From Reticulitermes lucifugus (lineage: Eukaryota > Arthropoda > Insecta > Blattodea > Rhinotermitidae): a stretch of 38,025 nucleotides of DNA. The notes beneath the pieces were generated by a model that did no database searches, was not told the DNA's origin, and saw only the letters and a list, made by a program, of their open reading frames with translations. The position numbers and the translations under genes are program-made. Of this stretch, positions 11,632 through 23,249 are shown piece after piece. Every line of letters starts with the position of its first letter. Position 1 is the stretch's first letter. The stretch is taken from positions 21,491 to 59,515 of the forward strand of contig JAKCWW010001934.1 in the NCBI GenBank assembly GCA_026260175.1. The letters run 5' to 3'.

Positions 11632-13454
11632 GTGCACGAAAATGTTTTAAAAAGTTAACAGCCTGAAGTTTCCTACTAATTACGAGTAGTTGGCTCAGCA
11701 CATCATAAAGAGGAATTTTATAGTGTAAACTTATTTATTAATTTACAAAGTATTTGCTGCAATGTTACATTGTGGCATGCTCCTTACGTTTCACCTGTCT
11801 TTCATCCTAGGAATCGAAATACCACTTTATAAGCTCAGTGCAGTTTTGAAAATAATATCAGGAAATTTTAATAATAATTTTAATCCCTGTTCTTTTTTAA
11901 ATTTTCGTAACATTTGTCTGATACTTAAAATATTTTTAAACATTTTAATATGGAAAGCAATTTCCTACTGTTATCGTTAACTGGCACGATTAATCTCGTT
12001 ACGACTAGAAGAAGTAAATATTGTAACTGTTTCTACGAAGGTAGTTACGTGTGGCAAGCCTGCAATATTTCCACATAGACAGACCTGGGATATGAGAGTC
12101 TATGACGCAGTAAAATAATTCTCTGTGGAATTTTCGGTACTGTGAATAGCACATAAAATACCAAAAGGAAAATATTTTTATGACAGGTGTCACAGGCAAA
12201 ATGCTTGTTTTGTGTAACTACTAGTTTCGCAATAGGCACACCGTCACAAACCTGTGTTGGGTTACAACTGATCCCCAGTAGCCAAACCAAAAACATCCAC
12301 AACAAACAGACTCTTGTTTTTTAAAAATACGTCATAACAGTTTTGCTTGCGTTTTACAAATCTAGTCTAATTCTAAAAATAGGGTAACTATATTCGCTTT
12401 TAAAACAAACCTCAATAACTCCATGTATACAGACCACCTATTGTGAAGGAAATTTTGCTTTAATAAAATACAGGTTCTTTAAAGACTACAGAAAACATCA
12501 AAATTAAATGCTTTCAAACGTCAAGCAAAACGGCTGCTAATCACAGTCCAACAATAATTAACTGGCTGGTGTATTAACTGCTCGTATTACTGAAACCAGA
12601 CGTTTGAGTGCCATTACCAAAGGTAAGTATACCATGCAAATACACGTGATTCTGAGTAAATTCAACCACCTGTACACGGTGAAAATATTCTCTTAAGACT
12701 CAATTTGTTGCTTTAGGGAAAAGGATGCATAAGTGAGCGTAATGGTTTCCTGTCCGTCCTTCGGTTCCCATAAAATAACTGTGGAAGGGGCTAAAGATAT
12801 TGCATGAAATTTGCTATTGGTGAGGTTTGATGGAAAGCAGATTTCATCAAGCCTGGTAGTAATAAGAGAGAGGGTACATAAATAAAATCAGATTCTTTTG
12901 TTAATTTCATCTGCACATCTTTGGCTATGTCTTGTAACCACAGGGTTGTGCTAGTATACAATTTTTATTTGTATTACTAATGACTGAAATTTATCCATAT
13001 TATTTATATGTACTGATAGATTATAATCTCGACTATGTTTTTTCTATAGTCCTCCAATAAAGAGTTTCTATTTATAATTCCTTTTCTCTCATTTCATCTA
13101 AACTTTGAATCATTTTTTAACTTTTTTTTTTAAATTTGAATTTGAATTTGTATAAACATTTACATACACTTTTTAATTTTGTGATATTGGTATAACTGGC
13201 TGTTCTCGTATCTGCAATCTCTTCTTTTATGTGTACATATTTATCATTCAGAACGTTGCTATCTATTTGTCTCCTTCCCTTTTAGAAGTGTATGTATCTC
13301 GTTCTCGTCTGCGTTACATAGGAGCACCTTCCTTTTTCTAACTTTTCCTTATGCATTTTTTTTTCAAATCTTTAAATGAAACCAAACTAACACAATTCTC
13401 TCAAGTTGCACCGATCTGTGTACACTCTCTCTTTTATATTCCATTACGAGAAAA
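11632..13454. other. AT-rich non-coding DNA, nothing identified
   Basis: Chance ORFs only (11762-11980 plus, 12005-12305 minus). There is a short AAATTTG-type hexamer run near 13131-13149 and several poly-T runs. Confidence 0.5.
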
Positions 13455-13746
13455 GGTGGGCTGGAATAGCGTAGTCGGTATAGCGACTCGCTACGGGCTG
13501 GAGGGTCCTGGGATCGAAACCCGGTGAGGGCGAGATTTTCCGCACCCGTCCAGACCGACCCTGGGGCCCACCCAGCCTCCTGTACAATGGATACCGGGTC
13601 TCTTTACCGGGGGTAAAGCGGCCGGGGCGTGGCTTTGACACCCACCCCCATCTAGCGCCGAGGTTAAAGAAAGAGTAGGGCTATACCTCTGCTCCCCCTC
13701 TGGGCCTTCATGGCCTGTTCTAGGGTAAACTTTACCTTTACCTTTT
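13455..13746 (+). mobile_element. Full-length tRNA-derived SINE with TTTACC tail
   Basis: The tRNA-like head has an A box TAGCGTAGTCGG (13467-13478) and a B box GGGATCGAAACCCGG (13510-13524). A GC-rich body follows with CCCTGGGGCCCACCCAGCC, ACCGGGGGTAAAGCGGCCGG, GCCGAGGTTAAAG and GGGCCTTCATGGCC. The 3' end is the tandem TTTACCTTTACCTTT. High GC and intact promoter boxes suggest a fairly recent insertion. I do not see clear target-site duplications. SINEs encode no protein and move with LINE machinery. Confidence 0.85.
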
Positions 13747-15519
13747 TATGACAAACGTCCTGACAACAAGAACAGAGAGTGTACATGAAGACTTAAATAC
13801 CTTACAGAGTTCTACTGACTGCAACACACTAAGCACTTAAAACACTTTAAAATGAGGTTGTAGATAAAACTGAATCATACTTTATTCCCACAGTAAAATT
13901 TACACCTAAGTCTTATGGTTTTCGAGAAAAGTAAACAGAGGGAAGACGTGATAAAATTCGAGACACTGGGCTGATTTTAATAAAATGTTTCATCAGGAGT
14001 CTTTACTCATTCTTCACCACACGAGTTTTATGAGAGAATGAATTAGCGTTTACAAATTTAAAATCTAAGGACTGTAACGTCAGGACCAGAAAGTTCCAGT
14101 ATGCTTATATTTCTTACATTGCAATATTGTTATATATTTTAATATTTGTATGTGTCCCGGAATAATTGGTATATTACATCAGAATAACAAAATTCCGTGC
14201 AGGCGTCTTACAACTTTTAGGACCCATTTTAATATTGTAAATAATATTACATACCCATCTGCACGTACTTGTCTGAAGTGACCTCTTGAATTAGGTTTCA
14301 AAATTATAATTATTAGTTTAGAGTCATTTAGAAACACTAAACGTGTAAAACCCAGTGCACATTCTATGCACACCCAGGCCCGAATGTGATGAATTCTACT
14401 TCCTGACGACATAATGTATCAGTGTGTTTTTTATGGATCTCAGAACAAACAGCGGCTTCTCTCTATTCAGCATTAACTGATTGGGTTTTATAGTCGAAAG
14501 GAAGTGTGTTTACTGCGCGGTACGAACTGAATATTTAAATATAACGCAATTTGATTTTCTTCTTTAAAACGTTAAGGGAGTTGTCTCATAGGAATCGGGG
14601 CTTAGACGGGAAGAGAACACACAAATAAATTGAACAAAATAATCTGAGAGTAATGACTCAATTAATCTGGCCCAGGATAGAAGTCAGTGGCAGTGATACG
14701 CTGTAGGCTGTGAAACGTTAAAGAAAAGTTAAAGTTATGGGTTGCGGCACAAATCTACACAAAAAACTGAATGACATCTTATTTCAGAAGACTGTAGTCT
14801 TAAAACTTAAATTTGTATTTGGTGTCAGTTGGCGTAAAGTTTTTGGATTACAGTTGTGTCTACCAGGCTCTACGACGTCACATCTCAGAACGTTGTAATA
14901 TTCAAATATTAATGATCTTCTTAAGGATAGTAGAAAAAAGTGATATACAAGTAACATGAACTTGTGCCGTGTATTGGATTATCTATTTATCGGTAGTACG
15001 TATGAGTGTTGTTATAGTGTTAATGTCGAAAACTTGAGGGAATCGATTAAATTGTGTGCTAACAGCGAACCGTAGTAAAGGAAGGTCAATTTGCATTAGA
15101 GAACAAACAGTAAACACCAGCTTATATGGACACTGGCGAAGTTACATATTAGCACAAGTCACTGCTCTTGGGGATGAAGTCAAACACGCCTCCCCTCACT
15201 ACCAGCCCCTGACTTCTCCTTTACTACAAACAAAACAGCCAGTTGCTTGCAGTATCGCATATCCATCTCACAAAATATACTAAATGAATTTCTTCAACCT
15301 CAGACTTTGCTTTATGACTCATGATTAATATCAAAATATTGATTTCTTGTTCGCGTCAATGTTAAATCTTTTAAATAAGCACTTTAAAAAGGCGCTTTCT
15401 TTTAATATTTGGGCAGATCTGAAGTAAATATAACACTTATTCAAGTAAAACATTTTATAACAGGAAAAGTGAAGAATGTAAATATGATATTGATTAAAAA
15501 TTAAAGGTTCTATTACTGT
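13747..15519. other. AT-rich non-coding DNA, nothing identified
   Basis: Small frames at 14179-14412 (minus) and 15056-15283 (plus) have no recognisable content. Confidence 0.5.
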
Positions 15520-15740
15520 GTTACCAGAATTAGACTTCTGAATATCGCAAATGCCACATTCCACCATTGGAAGCAAATTATACGCTGGTTCTATTGACCT
15601 CCTAAAGCAAAACCTTGTCTTCCTTAGATCCATATTTATGTTATGCTCATATCTCCTTCTTAGCCTTACAAGTGGACCTATCCGATGGTATTTACTCACC
15701 GAAATTCTGTAAACGTCTTCTCACGAACCTCATCCTAGCC
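15520..15740 (-). mobile_element. Decayed non-LTR retrotransposon ORF fragment
   Basis: On the minus strand the frame reads EDVYRISVSKYHRIGPLV, then RLRRRYEHNINMDLRK. This matches in pattern a C-terminal segment common in insect LINE-derived ORFs, with the core PLGRPRRRWEDN followed by a hydrophobic MDLRE-like stretch. After the Arg-rich motif the frame loses similarity, so the copy is frameshifted or broken. An opposing plus-strand frame (15615-15881) is a shadow. Confidence 0.5.
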
Positions 15741-16236
15741 TTTAAGAGGTCCCACACTGGGTTGAAGTTGCAGGACTGTCTACTTGCACTCGGTGTAATG
15801 TCCGGTTCGAATGTCGGCCAGAAAACCGACTATCGTGATTCAGGAGTTTCTTCTTTCAATCTTTCAGATCTTTCAATATAGTGCGAGGACAGTGTGCCCA
15901 GAAATTTCACTAAACCTTTTGACTTTAACGAACTCCAAACTTTATTTTCCACCCATCGACACTCAATAGTCACTGCAGTTGAAAGAGCATTTTTATTGAT
16001 ACATATCGCTACAACCTTGAATTATGAAATAAAACTAGTTTTGGGCAATAAAAGAAAATTATTTTAATTAATATTTTACATAATAAAGCATAGGCCTGTT
16101 GACATTGTTGAATGCAGGCTGCTATCCATGTTTTTATGTAGGTGACAGGAAAAACATTGTAAATTATAACGATCCATTCTTTTGTTAAACTTTGAACCGG
16201 GCCTCTAGAGACATAAATGAAGTTTACCGATGTGCT
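15741..16236. other. AT-rich non-coding DNA, nothing identified
   Basis: No ORF, repeat or RNA gene that I can support. Confidence 0.5.
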
Positions 16237-16249
16237 AATCGACTTAGTT
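16237..16249. repeat. Target-site duplication, left copy
   Basis: AATCGACTTAGTT, repeated exactly at 16514-16526 on the other side of the SINE. Confidence 0.95.
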
Positions 16250-16513
16250 TTTTTTTCTATGGCTCGACAGCCTTATATGGTCCTGGGCCTCCTCGTTTCA
16301 TCGAGGTTTCATGGTCACACACATTTGAGACACACTACACTCGGTAGGACTCCTCTGGACGAGTGACCAGCTTGTCGCAGAAACCTCTACCTGACAACAC
16401 ACAACACTCACAAGAGACAGACATTCATGTCCCAGGTGGGATTCAAACCCACGATCCTAGTAAGCGAGCGGCCGAAGACCCACGCCTTAGACCGCACGGC
16501 CACTGGGATCGTC
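16250..16513 (-). mobile_element. Complete tRNA(Leu/Ser)-like SINE with poly(A) tail and intact TSD
   Basis: Read on the minus strand it begins CGATCCCAGTGGCCGTGCGG, contains the A-box TGGCCGTGCGGTCTAAGG and the B-box GGGTTTGAATCCCACC (complement at about 16437-16452). It then has a body of about 180 bases and ends in CCATAG plus a run of nine or so A (T at 16248-16256). It is flanked by an exact 13-bp duplication, proof of insertion by target-primed reverse transcription. The head resembles a tRNA with a long variable arm (Leu or Ser type). The body and tail differ from the TTTACC-tailed SINEs elsewhere in the window. Confidence 0.93.
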
Positions 16514-16526
16514 AATCGACTTAGTT
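16514..16526. repeat. Target-site duplication, right copy
   Basis: AATCGACTTAGTT, identical to 16237-16249. Confidence 0.95.
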
Positions 16527-16772
16527 ACATCATATAAATACACTGTAATAATGAAAATAATTAGTTACAAAGAAGACGTATAAAAAGACATTGTAACAGT
16601 TTTGATGTTATGAAACAAGATTTTGCGAGACATGAGAGGAATTTATACTTGTATGAAGAGAAGTAAACTGTATGAAAATTCGCGAGGAGGAATAGAGGAG
16701 GATAATGACGGGAAAGAGAGGGAGAGAGTATTGATCTAAAAGGTCTGTGGGTTGAGGAAAGTCGTTGGTAGT

Positions 16773-16897
16773 TTTAACTAACACGATGAATGATGGCTCC
16801 GGTCACCGGAGTCGAGTCTCATCGTATTAGCGACTCCATTCATCACCGGAGCGCAACTGATTACACCGGTGAACAGTTTAGTTAGTACTAAGTTAAA
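16773..16897. repeat. CCGG-rich nested inverted-repeat element
   Basis: Several inverted repeats are nested. The outer arms are TTTAACT (16773-16779) against AGTTAAA (16891-16897), and ACTAAC against GTTAGT. The inner arms are GCTCCGGT (16796-16803) against ACCGGAGC (16845-16852), and GGAGTCG against CGACTCC around a 16-base loop. CTCCGGTCACCGGAG is itself a near-perfect palindrome and CACCGGTG (16864-16871) is a perfect one. GC content is far above the flanks. It may be a MITE or other foldback element; no coding capacity. Confidence 0.55.
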
Positions 16898-17586
16898 GAA
16901 ACCTGCCACTTCAAAACCATATCCTCCATTCCCTTTCTTAACTTTGCTACTTACTTAAATTGGGAGCTAATTCTTGTGAAACAGAAAACAATTCGTGACA
17001 CTTGTTCCACTGAGATTCAAATTAAAATATCTTAATCCAAACATCGCCTGAAGTTCTTTCGGTAAAAAACTCTAATTGTACAATAACCGCACTACGTGCA
17101 ATTTTGTGACTGATTTGTTTAGGTCTGAAATACAGACTAGCATCTTTTCCTATGATAATATTTAATACAACATCTCACATGTCCTCTACATGCTTATTAT
17201 TAACTAAGCTTCCGACTTTAAGTAAATTTCACTACAAAAGAGCTGATCGTTTCATCGGAGGTAGATAAAAGTTTCTAAAAATGTATATATCGTATTAAGG
17301 TGAATTGGAAAGACGAACTGTATAAGACATGTGGAGTTAAAGGAGAAATTGTAATGATCATTTAGAGCGCTGGTCCTCCAGCAAAATTATCCTACATGAT
17401 CTCATTCATGAAAATATAATAATTCTTAAATTACCTATCTTTTCCCCAAATATGGTGCATATCCAAAATATATTGAATTATCAAAAATTAAGGAAGGAAT
17501 TACATAGAAGCGGCTTTTGTGTGAAGAAATATTTCCAAAATTGGAAATGAATTTATATTACCTTGCACCTTCTTATACATAACATA
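16898..17586. other. AT-rich non-coding DNA, nothing identified
   Basis: No ORF, repeat or RNA gene that I can support. Confidence 0.5.
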
Positions 17587-17899
17587 GGGGCACGCTGTGG
17601 CGCAGTTGGTTGAGGCACTGCGCTACAAGCCGGAACGTCGCAGGTTCGATTCCCGATGGTGTCACTGGAATTTTTCATTGACATAATCATTTCGGTCGCA
17701 TATGGCCCTGGGGTCGACTCAGCCTTTAACAGAAATGAGTACCAGGAATCTTTCCTGGGAGGTAAAGACGGCCGGTGCTTAGGGCTGGAAACCTTACCAC
17801 CTTCATGTGCCGATTGTCTAGAAATCTGAGAGCCTCAACCTCCTGGGACCCTAAGGGCCTGTCCAGGCCTGTAATGGGATTGCTTTACCTTTACCTTTT
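17587..17899 (+). mobile_element. Full-length tRNA-derived SINE, second head type, TTTACC tail
   Basis: The head has a perfect-looking A box TGGCGCAGTTGG (17598-17609) and B box GGTTCGATTCC (17643-17653). The body contains CCCTGGGGTCGACTCAGCC, GAGTACCAGG, GGTAAAGACGGCCGG and GGGCCTGTCCAGGCC, and the 3' end is TTTACCTTTACCTTTT. The central block matches the SINE at 13455, yet the head is a different tRNA type. A tRNA scanner could flag the head as a tRNA gene; the attached body shows it is a SINE. Confidence 0.88.
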
Positions 17900-19517
17900 A
17901 CGCATGTATTTGGTTACTGTAAAATATATGTGACATTACTATCCTTCTCAAAAACGCTGTCAGCATCAAAACCTGTCATGATGCATACATACGAAAAATG
18001 TGTCCATGTCTTCTAATCCGTATTTTCATTTCCTTGTGTCAAGAATAGCAAAGGCTAGACAAAAGAGTCGTAGCTACGTCAAATAGGAATATAGCCTCCT
18101 GGGATTAAACACAGATAAGTCACACGAATTTTATAGAACGCATATGGAATTGATCCTTAAATATGAAATTAAAATTTATAAACTATTGATGAGATTTAAA
18201 AGAAACAGTAATACAAACATCCATTATTAGGGAACACATATTCAAATTGCAGCGATATTCTCTACGCTGCGGAGTCGGAGTGATTTTACAATGCGAAATA
18301 TGCTTTGCTGAATAATATATTATGGTTAATGTAATTTCCTAGTTAGAATGTCTATATCTTCAGGGTGTATTTCTACTTTTTATATTTACAAATGGAATTA
18401 AACGACAGAAACTCGGTGTGAATGGAGCAGCTGCTTCATTCTAGATGAAAGGCTCATCTCTTTAAAATACGAGTATTTGAATCGATTGATGGTAAAAAGC
18501 CTGGAAGTTTCTGGAAAGGTCGTCCCCCTGTTCAATATATAAAGATTCAGAATTTAAGGAGAAGGCCAAGTTAAATATTAATCGACTATTACAAAGAAAT
18601 AAGATACTTTTTAAAATCGAAAAGGGACTCCATATTTGTAGAAGGAAAAAAGCGTACATATTTTAATATTAATTTTATTTTCGCAATTGACAGAATGTTG
18701 TTTGAAATATATTCGAAGCTAATTACTGTGAATTTTAATGGGTATAATTTAGTGACAGATATTTTATGTGCAAACTAATGGTAGAGTGTGTTTGTGCGAA
18801 AACGAAATCCTTCTTGTCGAAAAGAAAATATTTAAGGTTATATGAAAATTATGATGTCATTTAGAAATAACAGAAATTATAATAGAATTGGCGGTGAGAC
18901 ATTAACACAGCAACATTCATATTGTTTGTTAGAATTAAAGGACAAATAATTTGCTGAAATTAGCATATTTTGGCAAATCGGACTTCAAAGGAATATTAGA
19001 AATCAGTAGAGATTCTACTGTCCTGGAAGGAAAATAACACAATCCAAAGAGTAAACTAAAGGCGTAAATCGATTTCCTTTATTTTCCAGTCATTTATTTC
19101 CTTATAAACGTATTTTAATATGTTATGTTTATATCTAAGTCACCATTTTGTAATGTGTTATCAAATTTGAAATTTATGTTACAGGATTAATTGTGATCAT
19201 TATTTTATAATTTAGGGAACCCTGTCTGTGGTTTATTTTCCTCTTAAGAAAATATATTAAGAGTAATTTAAAAACAATATCCCTTCAGGTTAGCCCATGT
19301 AAGTAAAAAGGCCATTCCATTGGTAAAATATGATTTTCAATTTATTAAGAGTCAAGTGCCCGTCATGTGACTGACGTCCATAATACTCATGACCTACGTC
19401 ATGTCTTATTTTATCAGTCCTCTATTCATACTTAGTGCAAACTAAACCTTCATTTTTTCTCTGGGTGTGTTACCGTCTTTTGATGTTATGTTACATCATA
19501 TGTCGATGCTAATTAAT
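17900..19517. other. AT-rich non-coding DNA, nothing identified
   Basis: One chance ORF (18462-18659 minus). No repeats with clear borders. Confidence 0.5.
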
Positions 19518-19597
19518 CAACCAGCCAACCAAACAACCAACCAGCCAAACAACCAACCAACCAGCCAATCAGCCAACCAACCAATCAACCACCCAAC
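19518..19597. repeat. Degenerate CCAA/CCAG tetranucleotide microsatellite
   Basis: Roughly 20 imperfect units of AACC, AGCC and AATC. It abuts the retroelement relic that starts near 19607. Confidence 0.85.
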
Positions 19598-19604
19598 TAA
19601 ATCA

Positions 19605-19910
19605 GTCGAAGAGAGTCTTCCTCGAGAAGCTAATACGGCTCAGCTAGTCACGAAATCTCCGCATCTTATAAAACAGAAAATTTACTACCGCTTTCTCAAG
19701 ACACCTGTCCTTATCCTCAGTCAGATAAATCCAGTCCAAGCACCTCCATATCACTGCTTGAAAATCCATTTTAATATTATAATCTCACGTACACGTAGGT
19801 CTTCCAGTGGCCTGTCTTTCAGGTTACCCAACCAAAGCCCTGTATGCACCTCGGCTCTACCCCATGCAAGCTACAACCGCCGCCCATCTTATTCTTCTTG
19901 ATTTGCTCAG
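19605..19910 (+). mobile_element. Decayed copy of an abundant dispersed retroelement tail
   Basis: The plus frame reads SLPREANTAQLVTK, then LKTPVLILSQINPVQ, KIHFNIII and RSSSGLSFRLPNQSPVC. From memory this matches, in order and spacing, ORF-like strings that recur in cockroach, termite and other insect genomes as part of a high-copy repeat. Substitutions and small indels are present. It is not a host gene, and the element class cannot be fixed from this piece. Confidence 0.5.
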
Positions 19911-22670
19911 TCGAATAACATAATTCAATGCACATATTTTTATTCAGCCTCAAATTTTACTTCACACTAAACATATTTGCTGTCTCGCTGATTTCGGAAG
20001 TATTTTCTGAAGAGGGTGTATCTATCTTGATTTCAGCTCTTTTCCTTTGGCCAGGTAAGGAATCTTTTCTTAACATATACTGTAGCCCCGTAATTTAACT
20101 CAAAACTATTAAGTGATAAATAATAACTTTTATACCTGATGTAGCGGCCTCATTTGGTGAGATGGAAAATGTAGCAAAATTACATCGGCAATAGGACCGA
20201 TCTTAGGTGTTTTAAGGTGAGAAATACTTGTTTGATTAAAGATTAGAATAAAATAAATTATTGTCTCCCTTTAGTAGAATATTTGTGAAAGAGATAAAAC
20301 GTGCTCTTGCAAATATTCTCTACTGTGTAGTGTAGAAAGCAACATTCTAGGAAGTATTAAAAGTACGTTAAATATCCGAGCTTCGATTACATTTATTAGG
20401 AGGAGGAAATATTTTAGACAGAACTCTGAAATATAAATACATAGAAAGAGCATTATCTGAAAGCTTTTGATCTTTCGACATATCCTGTGCTATTTTATTC
20501 AACGGCGCTCATTTCTACAGCACGTTCAAACTTTCAGATCAGAGCAACTAAACTTCATCGATATGTACAGCCCACTGCAAACTATACTGGCTGCTCAAAT
20601 TATTTCGTGTTCATTTACGTTTTTGTTATTAACCAATGAATTCGACTGACTGGGCTTTGAAATTTGGAGACAAAAGTAGAAAGGCAGGTAGGTTGAAGAA
20701 CAAAGGAAAAAAGAAGATAAAAAAACATACTAGCTCTATCGTTAATAGCTATTATAATGGGCAAAATTTTCAATAGACTTCGGAGAAATATTTCGAATCC
20801 TTGCTTTGAAGTTGGAAGCACTAATTAGCATTGACTGAGAAGTTAATCTGTACTTGCAAAGGGCATTTAATGCTAAAACGTCCGAAAGAAAACCTACAAT
20901 GAGACAGAAGAGCAATGTTAAAATTGTATAGCCGGAATTGAAAATATAGGGTATAAGTGGAAATAAAAAGTCAGAGATTTATACTGGACATGGTAGGTAT
21001 GAAAGAATATCGGAAATATTCTACTCTACAGTAAAATTCGCTGTGAAATTTATATCTCTGTGACGGGACTTTTCACAGGAGTGAGATAGCCTGCGATTTG
21101 AGGACGTCGTATATTAAGTTACAAAAATAAAGATATTTAAAACAATAATGTATTTACTACATCGCAGTAAAAAACGCATCTCTGATGAAAGATCAACAAC
21201 TGTTATTTAAGAAAAATAGCTGTTTATTTCGAGAAATTTTTGAAACTCCTAAAAGCAACAGTTTTAAAATATGGGACTTTTTATGTTAAAGTAATTCGTA
21301 AATGTACGAAGCACTTTTCCTGTCACTTTTATTCCACCAGTGCTACATAATCATTCATTTGTGTATCATCGGCCCTATATAATTAGCAATTTTTAGCGTC
21401 AAATAACACTCTGCAGAAAATATATTGGAAACTGTGTCTTCCAAAGACAAGTCAGAAGGACTAGCCTTCAACCTTCTTGCTCAGGCACGTAGTCGACGTT
21501 TCGTTTATGTATAAGGGGATCTCTAAGAAAACCCGCTTTTATTTTTTAAGCCGAACAAAGCAGATTAATTTGCTGTATATTCAAGTTTCTGGGGAAAGAG
21601 CAGACAAATATTTGTTAATTCAGCGAAAATGTAAGCAGAAGTTACGTTATGTTACTTCGACCTGCACGAACTGGCCAAGCTCTGTGACCTCCAACTAAAA
21701 GATGGACTCCAATCCGGCTCAAAAATTTCTCTCGCTGTCCAGAACCAAACTCATCGCAGTTACCTCAGCTCTTCTCTGGAAGAACAAACCCTCGTGGGAC
21801 TTTACGCACCAACTTAGCGTATTCTCCTTTGAAAAAAACAGCTTCTTTCTGTCAGAAGAATTCATTTTCTATTTTTGACTTGGGATCGTTTGTTCTTGAG
21901 TACTTTAGTAGCGTATAGTCTCTTGTTGTCGCTACAAATGACAAAAATTATATGTGTTATTGAACTTTGATCGTGTATCTAAACTAAAGACACTAGCTTT
22001 CTCAGTTACTTGGAGTATGGAGAACAACACGACACAAGGAACTGGAGTGAACGTCAACCAAAATTGCTTCGGGAAAATGTCAAATAATTAATGAAAGCAA
22101 ACACATGTAAAGCGCAATAACCCCAGTCATAGATGCAACGTAAAAAATTAATACCGAATGTCAACGACTATATAAAAACGCTAAAACAAGTAATGTTTGG
22201 GTTCAAGAGAAATTACGTTCACCCCAAAAACAAAATACAACAGGTAACTGTATATTCAAGCCAACAAAATAAGAAAGGATCAGCAAAGTTTAAGAATTTT
22301 AGGTAAAATATGAGAAATTTTTTAACACAGAAGGTATATATGGTAAGTATTAGATATATAGAGTTTAATGTTACGACACTTTGATAAACGTTTTCTTGCA
22401 TGAAAATTCACCGCCAAGTGTCCAGACTCGCCTTGCTCTTATAATCATACTATGCCTTTAATTGCGCTCTAGGTCGTTCGTTCATGATGGCTGAATCTGA
22501 TATATGGCCTAGACACAGTGATCCATAAGCGGCCTTTAGTTTTACAAAACTAGACACAGTTCTATCCAATAATAAACTCATTGCGTGATATTTTCTAGTT
22601 GATGTTGTTCTTACCCTTAAGCAGGTTAATGACCCTTATGAAAATAAATAAAATTCCATTCACAAGATTA
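19911..22670. other. AT-rich non-coding DNA, nothing identified
   Basis: Short open frames occur (20271-20453 minus, 20467-20649 plus, 20615-20821 minus, 21477-21698 plus, 22219-22401 minus). None has a motif or coding-like composition. Confidence 0.5.
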
Positions 22671-22878
22671 GAGTGGTCCCTCGGTAATCCTGAACATGAT
22701 GCGGAAAATCTTGGACCTATTATAGTCCAGTATTTCCCACCTAAATTATTATTATTATTATTATATACTTTCAGGTACATTATTTCCGCTTTAGGGAAAT
22801 TTCCCTCGTTGTACCAGTTTCCCGGCTAATCCGGACTAACCCTCCCCTCATATAATCCGGATTACGGAGGGCATACTG
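22671..22878. mobile_element. Short Tigger/pogo-like MITE
   Basis: The left end reads GAGTGGTCCCTCGGTAATCC, preceded by TA (22669-22670). The right end, on the complement, reads CAGTATGCCCTCCGTAATCC. The two ends match at about three quarters of positions and share the CCCTCsGTAATCC core. The start CAGT...CCCTC...TAATCCGGA and a TA target are typical of Tigger/pogo-type Tc1-mariner elements. The right TA appears mutated to AA. At 208 bases with an ATT microsatellite (22744-22766) inside, it has no transposase and is non-autonomous. Confidence 0.6.
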
Positions 22879-23249
22879 AAATTTGTTGCAAGTGTTTGGG
22901 CTTATGAAAGTATCCCTAAGACGTTTTCACTCACCATGTGAGATTTTTAAAATACATTGTTAATCAGGCACCTGCAGCTATAAAATTTTGGTGGGTTGTA
23001 ATGAAAGCATTTAGCATAATTCAGATGCTAGATACACATTTAAGGGATGCGCGAAAGACTTGCTTTCTTTTTGGACGTGTGAGCTTGACACTGGATAATT
23101 TGTGATGCAAGAAACGGCGAATTGTTTACTAAGAAAGGTTTTAAAACAAATGAACCGAATTAGCGTTAGGTGTAGTGACCAGGCAAAGGGCTGAAAGTTT
23201 AAAATCGTGGAAAAATTATCACTGATCTTAAGAGATTTTTGTTTTATTC
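22879..23249. other. AT-rich non-coding DNA, nothing identified
   Basis: No ORF, repeat or RNA gene that I can support. Confidence 0.5.

Noticed and set aside
17587..17660. tRNA gene
   Set aside because: The A and B boxes are good, but the sequence continues into a SINE body and TTTACC tail, and no acceptor stem closes.
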